Virus record (IMG/VR): IMGVR_UViG_3300042517_000316
Location: 1 to 44,860 of that record
From: a virus
DNA: 44,860 nt
Strand: one strand, 5' to 3'
Notes under the pieces: generated by a model
Database searches by the model: none
Told to the model about the DNA's origin: nothing
What the model saw: only the letters and a program-made list of their open reading frames with translations
Part shown: positions 34,145 through 44,600 of the stretch, in pieces
Layout: each line of letters starts with the position of its first letter
How positions within the stretch are numbered: position 1 is the stretch's first letter
Program-made: the position numbers and the translations under genes

Positions 34145-35338
34145 TTACTTAACTAGAGTAACCTTAGCCTTTGGATTCTTAGCATTCCACTTCTTAGCAA
34201 GTGAATTGAATGATGCCTTAATCTTTGCAAGAGCAGCAGCATTATCTGCTGTTAACTTAGCAATTGCTGCATCCTTAGCAAGTAGAGCAGCATCTGATGC
34301 TACCTTAGCAGCAGCAGCCTTATCTGTTTCTACCTTAACTGCTGCAGCAAGTGCTGCATCTGAAGCAACCTTAGCGTCTGCTAGGGCCTTCGCTGAAGCA
34401 GCCTTCTCTGCTGCAAGAGCAGCATCTGAAGCAGTCTTTGCAGCAACTGCATCCGCAGCAGCCTTTACAACTGCAGCATCTGCAACTGCCTTAGCAGCAA
34501 GTGCTGCATCCTTAGCAGCAGTTTGTGCAGCAAGTTCTGAGACTAGATCACGAACTGCAATTTCTGCGAATGGTGCTAGTGCACGAGCAGGAAGACCAAC
34601 TACGTCTGCAGATGTTGCATCAGAAGATGTTGTTGGAGCAAATGTAATAAGTGAGCGTGTTCCAGTTGCTGGAAGAGTTGCCTTAAATGTAGCAACTCCA
34701 AAGTCTGAAAGTGTAGCACCAGTTGTTGCTGTTGCTGTGTCTAGTACTGCTGTTGAGGCAAATACTGTTGCAGTAATTGACTTACCTGATACCTTGTTTC
34801 CAAATGTATCTGTTGCAGTTACTGTGATATCTTGCTTTGTTCCAGCAGCCCCTGTTGCAGGTGCTGATACTGTAAGAGCATTGATCTTTCCAGCAGTTCC
34901 CTGTACATAGTATGTAAGAGTTGTTCCACCGTTGTTGATTACAACTGTGCCAATTGCTGTTGTCTTTGTGTAGACAAAAAATGTTGCAGTTGTTCCAGTG
35001 CCTGTTGCAATTGTCAAAGATGATGATCCTGACGATGCTCCGACTGGTGCTGCTGATGTGTGTAGTGCAGATACGATTGTTGCGTTAGTTGCTACTGCAG
35101 TAACTGATGTTCCTGCTGCAACTGTTGCCACAAAGCGTAGTGCATCTGCTGCATCGATTGTGTTGTCTGCTGGTACTGGTAATGTGGCAGGGGTAGCAAG
35201 CACACCATTAGTTGTGTTTGCTGTTCCATCTAGCGTTACCGCTACTGTCATTACTGTAGCATTTGCAGGTGCTACTGCGACCATGCCCAAAGTCATGGCT
35301 GCAACCACGGCTAGTGCGATTTTCTTAAATGAGTTCAT
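34145..35338 (-). CDS. Exported Ala/Thr-rich surface protein (397 aa)
   Basis: Signal peptide at 1-27 (KKIALAVVAAMTLGMVAVAP, then ANA). Residues 30-240 are Thr/Ala-rich beta sandwich, including an Ig-like repeat (ITVTATDTFGNKVSGKSITA). Residues 255-370 are an Ala-rich helix with AALAAKAVADAAVVKAAADA-type heptads. It ends with a basic tail (KKWNAKNPKAKVTLVK). It resembles actinobacterial surface proteins, so it may be a host-derived decoy or a fibre. Flanked by a clear terminator downstream. Confidence 0.65.
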   Translation of the reverse strand: MNSFKKIALAVVAAMTLGMVAVAPANATVMTVAVTLDGTANTTNGVLATPATLPVPADNTIDAADALRFVATVAAGTSVTAVATNATIVSALHTSAAPVGASSGSSSLTIATGTGTTATFFVYTKTTAIGTVVINNGGTTLTYYVQGTAGKINALTVSAPATGAAGTKQDITVTATDTFGNKVSGKSITATVFASTAVLDTATATTGATLSDFGVATFKATLPATGTRSLITFAPTTSSDATSADVVGLPARALAPFAEIAVRDLVSELAAQTAAKDAALAAKAVADAAVVKAAADAVAAKTASDAALAAEKAASAKALADAKVASDAALAAAVKVETDKAAAAKVASDAALLAKDAAIAKLTADNAAALAKIKASFNSLAKKWNAKNPKAKVTLVK

Positions 35339-35358
35339 TTAATTTATTCCTTTTCTTT

Positions 35359-37155
35359 TTATAGTGTTTTTAGTCCATCCAAATAGTCTTGGATATCTGC
35401 TATTTGGCTAGGTTTATATTGTATCACATTACGACTTTCCAGGTCAAATTGCTCTTCTGGAGTCTTTGGTCTGTCTTTAAAGGTATGAACCTCTACTTCA
35501 GTGTCTATATTTTTTGAGGTATGTGATATTGCCCCAAATATTGCTCCACACACAGCATCGGCCAAGTCTTTTGACTTTTTGCGGGGGTGGTCAACTCTAT
35601 CATTTTTCATAATCTTTAACTGTGTTAGTTCATCAAACAATAAATCAATTGCAGGCATAGCAAGTCTTTCCTCGTATACAAGCATAGCCATGTCTTCGTA
35701 GTGCTTCTTAGCAACAGAAACAGTATCAGTCTTCATTCCAACCTGCTTCAACTCATTTTGAATATCAAATGATTGCCAACGGTCAAAAGAAACCATTCCA
35801 ATATCAAACCCTATTCTTCTTAGGTTCTGAATCCACTGCTTAACTTCTGATAGGTTAACTGGTCCTTCTACCTTTGGTTCCCACCACGCTACTGCATCTA
35901 CTACTACAATAGGTGCTACTTGTTCGTAGTTATTAATTACTTGTATGTTTACCCATTTTTCTACATGGGCAATTGCTACCGCACACTTATCGTGCTTCTG
36001 TGCAAGGTCAGCGTGAACATAATATTTTTTTGTTGGATCTGGTTTAAATGCTTCGTCAAACCTTCTAAAGTTGTCTACTGGGTTTCTTAGTGTCATGCAT
36101 GCTCTTACCTTGTCTGCCTGTTTAAAGAATGCATCAGAAGCAAAAGTTGGTACACACGCAAAGCGCATCATGGCATCTCCAAGGTCTGTCATAAATGCAA
36201 TCATAAAGTCATCGATCTTACGTGTAGGGTTTACTTCCCATGTAGGTCTCTTTAGTGCGAATACTCCTGGATATTTGTAAGAAATGATTTGATCTTCATC
36301 CCACGAAATTTCAAAGTTGTTGTCTGGGCTATCTTCTGGTAATAGTGGATTGATTGTAAACTTATGACTTCTTTCTACAACTTCTTTTTCAGCGACTACG
36401 TCGTCATATTTTTCTGAAATAAAGTCACCTGGATATCTTGGGAAAGAAAGCAAAACAACCTTTCCAAGGTCAGGAAAGCGAGAATCTACTGATCCACGGA
36501 AAGCCTTGTAGATGTTATCAGCAGTCTTTCCTTGTTCATTTCCTGTTCCAACTTCTGATGCAAAGCCAGAGATCTCGTCAAGAACTGCAAGGAGAAGGTT
36601 TAAACCCTCATGCGATTCACGTTCTGAGTGTCCAGAGTAAACAGTAATTGACTTATCAAATTCAATGGAGTCAGCCTTAGCGTAATACTTTCCAGCAAAC
36701 CATGGGGATCTTTCAATCTTTGATTTAAAACCTTTAAAGAAAACGTTCTTTGCTTGTTGTGCGTTAATTGCAACATTGATTAGGTCAATAGCATCTCCAG
36801 AGGGCTTACCAAAATATTTTGCTGGGTCTTTAAGACATAGAAGTTTGTATACGATGTATGAGCATGCTACGGTTGATGTAAAGTCTTTTCCAGATCCCTT
36901 GCCAAGTTGCAGGATGATCTCGTTCTTAGTGTACTTATTATAATATTGGATACCTTTTTCTTCACCCATGATGTTAATCAAATCTTCTTTACGATAGATC
37001 TGACTCATTGCTTCAACAATATCGTATTGAATATCTGACAATGGTGGCTGGCCTAGGTATGCTTCACCTTCAACAAATGTTCTTGCATCTACTGGAGTCT
37101 CTTCAAAATGATCATCTTGAAGTGCCTCAAGAAACTCATTGAACATCGTGGACAA
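35359..37155 (-). CDS. terL: Terminase large subunit
   Basis: 598 residues. LGKGSGKD (84-91) is the Walker A motif and LLLAVLDE (187-194) Walker B plus catalytic Glu of the packaging ATPase. YYVHADLAQKHDK (378-390) with D383 starts the RNase-H-like nuclease domain. It cuts and pumps DNA into the head. TTG at 37155 has GAGGTG 9 nt upstream; ATG at 37146 is the alternative. Overlaps the small-subunit gene by 11-20 bases. Confidence 0.92.
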   Translation of the reverse strand: MSTMFNEFLEALQDDHFEETPVDARTFVEGEAYLGQPPLSDIQYDIVEAMSQIYRKEDLINIMGEEKGIQYYNKYTKNEIILQLGKGSGKDFTSTVACSYIVYKLLCLKDPAKYFGKPSGDAIDLINVAINAQQAKNVFFKGFKSKIERSPWFAGKYYAKADSIEFDKSITVYSGHSERESHEGLNLLLAVLDEISGFASEVGTGNEQGKTADNIYKAFRGSVDSRFPDLGKVVLLSFPRYPGDFISEKYDDVVAEKEVVERSHKFTINPLLPEDSPDNNFEISWDEDQIISYKYPGVFALKRPTWEVNPTRKIDDFMIAFMTDLGDAMMRFACVPTFASDAFFKQADKVRACMTLRNPVDNFRRFDEAFKPDPTKKYYVHADLAQKHDKCAVAIAHVEKWVNIQVINNYEQVAPIVVVDAVAWWEPKVEGPVNLSEVKQWIQNLRRIGFDIGMVSFDRWQSFDIQNELKQVGMKTDTVSVAKKHYEDMAMLVYEERLAMPAIDLLFDELTQLKIMKNDRVDHPRKKSKDLADAVCGAIFGAISHTSKNIDTEVEVHTFKDRPKTPEEQFDLESRNVIQYKPSQIADIQDYLDGLKTL

Positions 37156-37672
37156 CTGTAATCACCTCATTATCCTTTGCAAATGAAGAAAGTCTACGCA
37201 TAATTTCATCACGAACCTGTGGATACTCTGATGCAATATCTTTTAGAATAAGCACAAGAATCTCTTGACGCTTTTCAATTTCCATCATCTCTTCAGCAAG
37301 TTCTTTGTTCTCAAGAAGTCCAGCCTTTTGTAGCATGTCAATTCGCTTAGACTCAATGTCCATAACAAGTTTAATTGCAGCAGTCTTTGCACTAAGATTG
37401 TTAGTCATAGACGCTTCATCGATTACCTCGTATGTGCGAGACACTAACTTACTGTAGTGTGTGTCTGCAGCAGCAAGGGCTTCTTTAGCACGAGCACGGA
37501 TAGCATCATTTGCAGATGCCATAACCTTCCATTCATTAATAAGTGTTACAACTTTTTGTCTTGGTATAGAAAGTTGCTTAGAAATAACTGTTGGGTCATT
37601 ACCTTTTAGGTATTCTTCTACTACTAGGTTGACTTGGTCAAGATGCTTAACGAGATCGTCTTCAGTTGACAT
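37136..37672 (-). CDS. terS: Probable terminase small subunit (178 aa)
   Basis: Directly upstream of terL and overlapping it. The N-terminal 45 residues look like a helix-turn-helix (VISKQLSIPRQKVVTLINEW), followed by long helices suited to ring assembly, as in TerS. It would recognise the packaging site. Assigned mainly from position and layout. Confidence 0.7.
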   Translation of the reverse strand: MSTEDDLVKHLDQVNLVVEEYLKGNDPTVISKQLSIPRQKVVTLINEWKVMASANDAIRARAKEALAAADTHYSKLVSRTYEVIDEASMTNNLSAKTAAIKLVMDIESKRIDMLQKAGLLENKELAEEMMEIEKRQEILVLILKDIASEYPQVRDEIMRRLSSFAKDNEVITVVHDVQ

Positions 37673-37904
37673 ACTTGCCTTCTAGTCTATTTATTTCATC
37701 TTTAATATAAAAGATTGCTTTCTCTAAATCTTGTATGGTCTTTGCCTCATCCTTAAGTCCTGCTCTCCAAAGATATTTAAAAGCATTACCAATATTAAAA
37801 TTACGATGACGAGTTATCTCAATACACTCAATACCAGATGGATCTGATGTGTAGTGCAGTGGATTATTTACTTGGTCAACTGTTATGTTTAGATTGTCAC
37901 TCAT
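37662..37904 (-). CDS. DUF3310 protein (80 aa)
   Basis: Start at the ATG at 37904 after GAGGAATCTT. NNPLHYTS, GIECIEITRH, FNIGNAFKYLWRAGLKD and LEKAIFYIKDEI match DUF3310, a common phage protein sometimes called nucleotide kinase-like, with no P-loop here. Overlaps both neighbours. Confidence 0.85.
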   Translation of the reverse strand: MSDNLNITVDQVNNPLHYTSDPSGIECIEITRHRNFNIGNAFKYLWRAGLKDEAKTIQDLEKAIFYIKDEINRLEGKYVN

Positions 37905-38031
37905 AAGATTCCTCTTCGTCAGATTCCCAATCAAATGTTTCTGGAATACCCTTTAACGCAGCAAACGCAAACGCAAAACCAACGCTACCTGCAACGGCAA
38001 GTGCTATCAATGCTTTTTCAAATTTATTCAT
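37897..38031 (-). CDS. Single-pass membrane protein (44 aa)
   Basis: MNKFEKALIALAVAGSVGFA continues as one membrane helix, ending with an acidic tail (DWESDEEESYE). ATGA coupling at both ends. Confidence 0.55.
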   Translation of the reverse strand: MNKFEKALIALAVAGSVGFAFAFAALKGIPETFDWESDEEESYE

Positions 38032-38183
38032 CGTTTTGATTTCCTTAGTCCAAACTTAGCAAGGTAAACATAGACAGTCTCTAGAGAACATCCACATTCC
38101 TTTGCAATCTCTTCTGGAGTCTTCTTATCCATAAGATATCTCTTACGCATAAAGACTTCTGATGTATATAGTTTAGCAGCCAT
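38028..38183 (-). CDS. Helix-turn-helix protein (51 aa)
   Basis: KTPEEIAKECGCSLETVYVY and LAKFGLRK is a resolvase-type HTH that takes up nearly the whole protein. It may be a small DNA-binding regulator, or it may act with RuvC-like or terminase genes beside it. ATGA overlap downstream. Confidence 0.65.
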   Translation of the reverse strand: MAAKLYTSEVFMRKRYLMDKKTPEEIAKECGCSLETVYVYLAKFGLRKSKR

Positions 38184-38187
38184 GATG

Positions 38188-38778
38188 TTATTTGTCAACT
38201 CCAATTGCTTTCCCCCAATTTTTTAGTGCCCAATGCCCAATCCCGCAAGCATCTGCTACATCGTTATCAGTAATTGATCTATCATAAATAGTATTGATAA
38301 ACTTAATTGTTCTCTCTTTGCGAATATTTCTTTCGTAAGATTTATACCAAGAAACAGATTTCCCTGGATTTTGAGAACGAATAAACAGTTGCTCGTCTTT
38401 CGATATTTTTTTATTACCAATATAGTTTTGCCAAGTAATAGGAGAAACCTTTCCTATAATCTTGGTTCCAGTTTGTCCTGCTGATCCAAGGATTGCACCC
38501 TGTACCAATGCAAGGTCTGCAGCAGTCTTAGGGCTATTCATAAATACAGTGTGCTCAATAATTATTGCCTCAAACCCACCATATATATCAAAGAATGCTT
38601 TTACTTTTTTGCCTGCATCCATAACCTTTTCATATATATCGTTTCCTTCAAAGTTAATTTTCCCTACAGACTCAAGATCATCTCCAGAAAATAATGCAAA
38701 GGCAAGACTATTTGTACTAGCGTCAATGGCGCAAATCTTGTGTGGCTTTATCTCTAGCCCCCACTTATTTTTTACCAT
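38188..38778 (-). CDS. RuvC-like Holliday-junction endonuclease (196 aa)
   Basis: CAIDASTNSLAFALF with D19, AIIIEHTVF with E75 and DNDVADACGIGHWAL with D173 and D176 give the four acidic metal ligands of RuvC. It should cut branched DNA before packaging. Overlaps the next zinc-finger gene by 14 bases. Confidence 0.85.
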   Translation of the reverse strand: MVKNKWGLEIKPHKICAIDASTNSLAFALFSGDDLESVGKINFEGNDIYEKVMDAGKKVKAFFDIYGGFEAIIIEHTVFMNSPKTAADLALVQGAILGSAGQTGTKIIGKVSPITWQNYIGNKKISKDEQLFIRSQNPGKSVSWYKSYERNIRKERTIKFINTIYDRSITDNDVADACGIGHWALKNWGKAIGVDK

Positions 38779-39049
38779 CTGTTTTATCCTTAATTTTTTT
38801 AATTGCCTTGCTCACTGCGTCTGGATTTATAGAGCAGGATGAGCACACTGGGAAATCATTGTAGATTGAAAGTGGCATAGAGCAAGACTTGCAAAGTCTT
38901 GTCTTTCCTTTTCTTTTTGCTCTTTTTGATTGTAGATATCTTGCAGCAATTTTTTCTTTTGTTGCAAGTTCTCTACATTCAACAGAGCAGTATATTTGAT
39001 ACGATACCGATTGAGTAAATTGTTTATCGCAAAAGTTACAATGTCTCAC
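38765..39049 (-). CDS. Double zinc-finger protein (94 aa)
   Basis: CNFC...CSVEC in residues 4-25 (an FCS/MYM-like finger) and CKSC...CSSC at 52-72, separated by a basic helix (SKRAKRKGKTR). Likely binds DNA. Located between the RuvC-like and Cas4-like genes, so it may belong to recombination. Confidence 0.65.
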   Translation of the reverse strand: MRHCNFCDKQFTQSVSYQIYCSVECRELATKEKIAARYLQSKRAKRKGKTRLCKSCSMPLSIYNDFPVCSSCSINPDAVSKAIKKIKDKTDGKK

Positions 39050-39851
39050 TTAGAATCTCCAGGGGTGCTATCTTTAACACGCCTGGACCTGCAGACTCAC
39101 ATGCTTTTTTAATTGGGCATGACTTGCATATCTTGGAATTTGATCTATAGTTTTTGTTTGGCAGGGTTCTGTCTTCCCATGTCTTGCGAACTAGTCTCAT
39201 CCAATCAAATGCCTGGTCTACCCACCGACGGTAATGATCGTTTACATCTACAGGTATCAAAAGAAGTTCATGGTTATTTTTATTTTCATAAATCATGACA
39301 CCTGTTGGTTTCTTTAAAATCTTCATATAGATAAGTAGTTGCATCAAGTGACCAGTCTTGGCCTTTCCAGATGCCTTTCTATATTCAAACCCTTCATTCA
39401 TCATTGTTTTAATTTCACCAATGAGTTCTTCTCCTTGCCAATTAAACATAACGTCACCGTATCCAAAGATGGGTGGGTCATCATGCTTAATCTTAAACTC
39501 TGTAGTCGCTTCATTATCTTCATCACGAAAGACCTTTACGATTCCAGCATTCATCATTGCATTCTGAATTCTTGCATGTGATAAAGTGCCAGCAGTCATA
39601 TTTGCTGATGCGTATGCATCTGCATTATCTTCAAACACCTGACCATCAAATGCAAGGTACCAATATCTTGCACACTCTCCATGACCATAGGCAATGGTTG
39701 ATGGTGCAAAAGTTTTCTTTGTTGTATGCTTGTCTACACGAGTAATCGTATAGCCTTCTTTAATCTTTGCCTCAAGTCCCGCTATATCCATGCGGTGAAT
39801 CGGCTTCTCTTCTGGCTTTATCATTACAGTGTGCAGTAAATTCTTCGTCAT
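39036..39851 (-). CDS. Cas4/RecB-like PD-(D/E)XK exonuclease (271 aa)
   Basis: C60 and C242, C245, C251 (KICKSCPIKKAC) are the four cysteines of a Cas4/AddB-type Fe-S cluster. D133 (GYGDVMF), E146 and K148 (IGEIKT) and Q171 with Y175 (MQLLIY) form the nuclease core. It would trim DNA ends for recombination with the RecA-like protein. No CRISPR genes are near. Confidence 0.82.
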   Translation of the reverse strand: MTKNLLHTVMIKPEEKPIHRMDIAGLEAKIKEGYTITRVDKHTTKKTFAPSTIAYGHGECARYWYLAFDGQVFEDNADAYASANMTAGTLSHARIQNAMMNAGIVKVFRDEDNEATTEFKIKHDDPPIFGYGDVMFNWQGEELIGEIKTMMNEGFEYRKASGKAKTGHLMQLLIYMKILKKPTGVMIYENKNNHELLLIPVDVNDHYRRWVDQAFDWMRLVRKTWEDRTLPNKNYRSNSKICKSCPIKKACESAGPGVLKIAPLEILSETL

Positions 39852-39885
39852 CGTTTCTCGTTTCTATTAGTATAAGTATAGCAGA

Positions 39886-40191
39886 TTAGCGTGTAATATA
39901 TTTGAGTGCAGACACTAAATTATTAATCGACTCTGCTGCCGTATAATAAAGGTTCTTCTTTCCACGATCAGACTTATCAACATTGGCCATCCATGTAGCC
40001 TTAAAAGCCATCTTTGCTGCGATTGCCTGAAGTCTTACAATCTCTACGTGAGCAACATTGATTGGGATGTCTGGCTTTATGATTAGTTTAGCAATCATTG
40101 TTAGTGCTACCGTAAGTTCTTCATCTTGCATATAGTCTGCAATCTCTGAAAGACCATTGACCATATCTATAGTTGTTTGTTGCTGTTCCAT
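39886..40191 (-). CDS. Hypothetical helical protein (101 aa)
   Basis: All-helical, Ala/Ile/Met-rich (LTVALTMIAKLIIKPDIPIN). Shares a base with the preceding stop (TAATG). Sits in the recombination operon, but no domain is recognised. Confidence 0.65.
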   Translation of the reverse strand: MEQQQTTIDMVNGLSEIADYMQDEELTVALTMIAKLIIKPDIPINVAHVEIVRLQAIAAKMAFKATWMANVDKSDRGKKNLYYTAAESINNLVSALKYITR

Positions 40192-40472
40192 TATTCCTCC
40201 ACCATGTCTTCTAGAATACTCATCTCAATTATAGCAAGTCTTACTTTAGAGTTACCCTCGCCTAGAACCACCACAATTGCTGGGTCCTTGCCATTTTTCA
40301 TAGCATCTGTAGTTGCCTTAGCCCAAACTTCTTTGTTCAAGGTAAAGGACTTGCCAACCTCTTTAAAATCTACAACAAAATTTTTCCAAGAAGCGTCTCC
40401 CTTTTGGGTATTACGACCAGAGTTTTTGTGCTGTTTCGCACCAATTCTCTTGCTTTCACTTTTCTCAGTCAT
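40191..40472 (-). CDS. PD-(D/E)XK-like small phage protein (93 aa)
   Basis: NTQKGDASWKNFVVDFKEVG has the G-D-A ... V-D-x-K-E spacing of small resolvase-type nucleases, followed by KSFTLNKEVWAK and IVVVLGEG, a pattern known from phages. Possible Holliday-junction or end-processing nuclease. Overlaps both neighbours. Confidence 0.6.
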   Translation of the reverse strand: MTEKSESKRIGAKQHKNSGRNTQKGDASWKNFVVDFKEVGKSFTLNKEVWAKATTDAMKNGKDPAIVVVLGEGNSKVRLAIIEMSILEDMVEE

Positions 40473-40641
40473 CTTGTTTTACTTTCTTGTATCCTTTTTT
40501 AAACAACACTATTTCTGACAAATGCTTATCAGAACACATCCAAGAGGCCATGCCAGTGTCTACATAGACTCTCATAGTCTTTACTTCTTTTTTGCAAGTC
40601 TTACAAAGAAACTTGCCTGGGTATATACTGTAGTTAGCCAT
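40465..40641 (-). CDS. Zinc-binding small protein (58 aa)
   Basis: FLCKTCKKEVKT and MCSDKH give CxxC with a later C and H. Basic C-terminus. Overlaps recA-like and resolvase-like genes on either side, so part of the recombination operon. Confidence 0.6.
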   Translation of the reverse strand: MANYSIYPGKFLCKTCKKEVKTMRVYVDTGMASWMCSDKHLSEIVLFKKGYKKVKQDD

Positions 40642-41644
40642 TTAACTTAGACTTGATTGATTCTTGCAAGTCAAGATCCTCTCTTACACGATTAACGAAT
40701 GCTTCCTTACCCTGTACTTTTGATCCGTCAGGAAGTATATACCATGCTCCTGTACGCTCTACAATACCGTTTAGTTCTGCGGTAGTAACCAGATCACCAA
40801 TGGTATCAAGACCAATATCGTCACCTCTAAAATAAAAATCGTACTCACCAGACTGGAACCCTGGAGAGGTTTTAGAGAACTGGAGTTCCCATTTAATAGT
40901 TCTGCCAATTTTTTCTTCAATTAATTTATCTCCTACCTTGATCTTACCCTTAATTGCTTGATTATCTGACTCTGAAGAAAAGAGTTTAATAATACATGAG
41001 GAATAAAACTTAGTAGCCTGACCACCAGAAGGCTGCTGGCTAGTATACATAGCATTGATATTGTTACGAGACTGAGAAATAAGAACAAGCAAAGTTGGCT
41101 TAACTTTATTGTTTGCATAGTTAAGCATTTTCCATGCGTTACTAAAGTCACGGGATTCGGCTCCAATCTGTTTTGTGTTTTCTAATGCCTTCATTTCATC
41201 TGTATCTTTTTCAAAATAGATTGCAGGAAGCATTGATGTAATAGAGTCTACCACGATTAGATCTACCCCAGCGTTCATAAGTCCAACACCAACGTCTACC
41301 ATGTCGCTAATAGTTCTTGCTTGTGAGTAGATAAGTTTTTCTGGATCTACTCCAAGAGTTCTGGCCCAATCTTCTGAGTATGACATCTCTGAGTCAATCC
41401 ACGCACATAACTTTCCTTCTGCTTGTGCCAAGGCAATCATCTGAAGGCACATAGAAGACTTTGCGGATGACTTAGAACCCCAAATTAGCACTTGCCTGCC
41501 GTAAGGAAGGCCACCACCCAAGGCACGGTTTAGGCCAAAACTAGGTGTAGGTTGGTACTCATAGTTAACTCCAACTCCACTGCCTAATCTCTTTCTTAAC
41601 TTAGGATCAAGTTGTGCTAACGCTTCTTCTATACTAACTGACAT
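40634..41644 (-). CDS. RecA/UvsX-like recombinase (336 aa)
   Basis: Start at the ATG at 41644 with GGAGG 6 nt upstream. GSKSSAKSS (56-64) stands for the RecA Walker A (usually GPESSGKTT) and has Ala in place of the last Gly. LIVVD (129-133) is Walker B. QIGAESRDFS and LVLISQSRNN fit L1 and the core, and PSGGQATKFYSS fits L2. It should coat single-stranded DNA and pair homologues. Length fits RecA (about 340). Confidence 0.88.
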   Translation of the reverse strand: MSVSIEEALAQLDPKLRKRLGSGVGVNYEYQPTPSFGLNRALGGGLPYGRQVLIWGSKSSAKSSMCLQMIALAQAEGKLCAWIDSEMSYSEDWARTLGVDPEKLIYSQARTISDMVDVGVGLMNAGVDLIVVDSITSMLPAIYFEKDTDEMKALENTKQIGAESRDFSNAWKMLNYANNKVKPTLLVLISQSRNNINAMYTSQQPSGGQATKFYSSCIIKLFSSESDNQAIKGKIKVGDKLIEEKIGRTIKWELQFSKTSPGFQSGEYDFYFRGDDIGLDTIGDLVTTAELNGIVERTGAWYILPDGSKVQGKEAFVNRVREDLDLQESIKSKLNG

Positions 41645-44600
41645 GTACATCCTCCAATGTTACTGTTCCGTCTTTAGTCTTGCCAAAATCAAACTTGTAT
41701 GACTTTCCTTCTTCAATATGCATATACGCTTTTGCAAAAGATGTAGGGAAAACTGTAATAGAGTGTAGATCTCTGCTTGTGTCTGCAAGTGTAAGAGATG
41801 CCATCTTCTTTCCAGCCTTTGTAATCCTTGGTTTAAACGATACAACAAACATTTCATCATCCTTGTACGGTAACTGCTTGTAACTTAAAAACTTTACAAG
41901 TGCGTGAGATGATTCTTTTATCTCATCTGAAGGTATGAAAGAAACAATCCTGTTATCATTACACAAGACCAGATAAGAACGACCTGTCTCAATAGTTGTA
42001 TTTTCATCGTCAAATATACCGACACTGCCAGTTTTGTCCAAAATTTCAACTCGTGACCATCCTGTTCCTCGTTTAATTGATTTTACCATACCCATAAAAA
42101 TGTATGATCCTTTTTCTTCAAAGTCAACAATATCCTGAATGAAGGCATAATAGTGAGAAGGTATTGTGATATTAAACTCTGGAAGGTTTAAATATTCATA
42201 CAGGTTCTCTTTAATCTCTTCGTCATTTCTAGGATTATCATTAAAGGTTGCAGCACCAATTGCTCTTAATGCTTGCAGTGCACGACTGTTTACTCCGTTG
42301 CCCTTGGTAAATGTAAACTCTTCAAGTTCTTTATACGAACTAAATGGTCGTGCTGATATGTATCGTTCACCAATCTTGTCAGATATGAACTTGATAGCAC
42401 TGAGTCCAAACCGAATACCTTTACCCTCAATTTTAAAATCGATATCCGAATCGTTAATGTGAGGTAACTTAATGCTAATGCCCATTCTTTTTGCTTCAAT
42501 AAGGTATTCAGTTCTTGCATCTTTGTCCTTTTCATTCTTTAGCACTGAGTACATAAACTCAAGTGGATAATAATACTTTAGCCATGCCGTCCAATAGGAT
42601 AGCGTTGAGTATGCTACTGCGTGTGACTTATTAAATGAGTACCCTGCGTGGGCCTCAAAGTCATGCCACAGATCTAGAGCAGCATGCGGAGTAATGTATC
42701 TAGATGCTCCCTCTACGAACTTCTCTTTAAACTGATCAAATTCTTTAGCATCTTTTTTCTTGCCAATGATCTTTCTAACTTTATCTGCTTCCGACATGGA
42801 CATACCGCCAAGGTGTACGCATGCTTGCATAACTTGTTCCTGGTAAAGAATACAGCCATATGTGTCCTCCGTAAATTGTTTTAATACCTGGTGTGTATAA
42901 GAAATATTTTGACGACCATGTTTACGATCAACATAGTCCTTTCCGATAGTGTTCATTGCACCTGGACGGACAAGAGCATTTGATGCTGCAAGTTCGTTTA
43001 GATTCTTGACACCCATCTTAACAAGAAGGTTTGTGTATGGTGCTGCTTCACACTGGAACACTCCCTTTGTATATCCGTCAGATAGCATCTGATAAACATT
43101 TGCATCATCCATCTTAATTTTAAGAAGGTCAATCTTCTTGCCATCTCGTTCTTTAATAATGTCGATTGTATTCTTAAGAACAGAAAGTGTCTTAAGACCC
43201 AACGCATCAATCTTAATTAGACCAATTCTTTCAGCCTCTTCCATGTCTACACCTACGACAGGAATTCTTTCATCAGACCCAGTAGATGATCTTGTTTCGA
43301 GTGGTGCGTACCTAAAAATTGGTTCTTTTGCAGTTACAACACCTGCAGCATGGATTCCTGTACCACGAATTCGACCACGTAGTTGTTCTCCATAAATCTC
43401 CACCTCTGGATACTTTTCACGGAACTCATATGTTGATTTAGATGTGCAGAAGTCATCCCATGTGTCTACAGTTTTCAATACTTTATTCACATCAGATAGC
43501 GGAATGTTTAATACTCGTGCAACGTCTCTCACAATTCCCTTACCTGTAAACTCAAGGAAGGTGGCAATAGATGCAACATGTCGATACTGTCTAACAAGAT
43601 AATCTTTAACTTCTTCACGACGAGTATCCTGAATATCTGTATCAATATCTGGAAAGTCATTACGCTCAGGATTAATAAAGCGGAAAAAGAGAAGGTTGTG
43701 CTCAATAGGATCAATATCTGTAATCTTTAGTGCATAACAAACCAGAGAGCCAGCAGACGAACCACGACCTGGACCAACCATAATCTCTTCTTTCTTAGCC
43801 CAGTTGATCATGTTACTCACAACAAGGAAGTATGGAGCAAACTTTTTATCCTTAATAATCTGCAACTCTTCTTCAAGTCTATCTAGATATTCTTGGTTTT
43901 CTGACAAACCTCGTTCTGCTAAACCTTCTAATGCTACCTTTGCAAGTTCTTTGTCAGGGCTTTTGTATTGTACTGGTAGAAGGTTTAGACCTTCTTGAAT
44001 TCCATAGTCTCCTACTGTGTCTGCTAATAGGAGTGTGTTTGAGTATATGTCTGGTCGATCAATACCCTGGGATTCCATCGCTGCCTTAATCTCTTCATAT
44101 GAAAGCAAGTGAATATCAAACTTATTAAATGTGATCTGACGGTCTTCTCCATACAGGTAGTCAAGGCGTTCCATCATGCTGCCTTTTTTCTTTGACTTTT
44201 CATATGTTGCATCTTTTACAAACTTGCCGTGTGTGTTCATGAGTAACTTAAACTCTTGAACTTCTTTTTGTGACGAATCGACATGATGGCAGTCTGGTGT
44301 TACAACAACCTTGATACCAAACTCGTCTGCAAGTTCAATTAAATACTTATTAATGTGTGCTTCGTTGTGAGGCATGACTTCAATGTAGTAGTCATCTTCA
44401 AAGCGTTCTTTGAACCAAGAGATATACTTCTTGGCAAGAGCAAACTCTTCTTCTTCTAATGCTTTTACAAGTACACTGCTTGGACAAGCAGAGGTAACAA
44501 TAATTCCTTCTTTATACTTTTCAAGAATAGTAAAGTCAAATCTTGGCTTCTTAAAGAAACCATCTGTCCAAGACAGTTCGCTGATCTTGTTAAGGTTTTC

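Noticed and set aside
34092-34910. Plus-strand Ala/Ser-rich frame (272 aa)
   Set aside because: Antisense shadow of the Ala-rich surface protein, and it starts within that gene's terminator.
39036-39851. Cas4-like gene as part of a CRISPR system
   Set aside because: No repeat-spacer array or other cas gene is seen; Cas4-like nucleases are common phage recombination genes.
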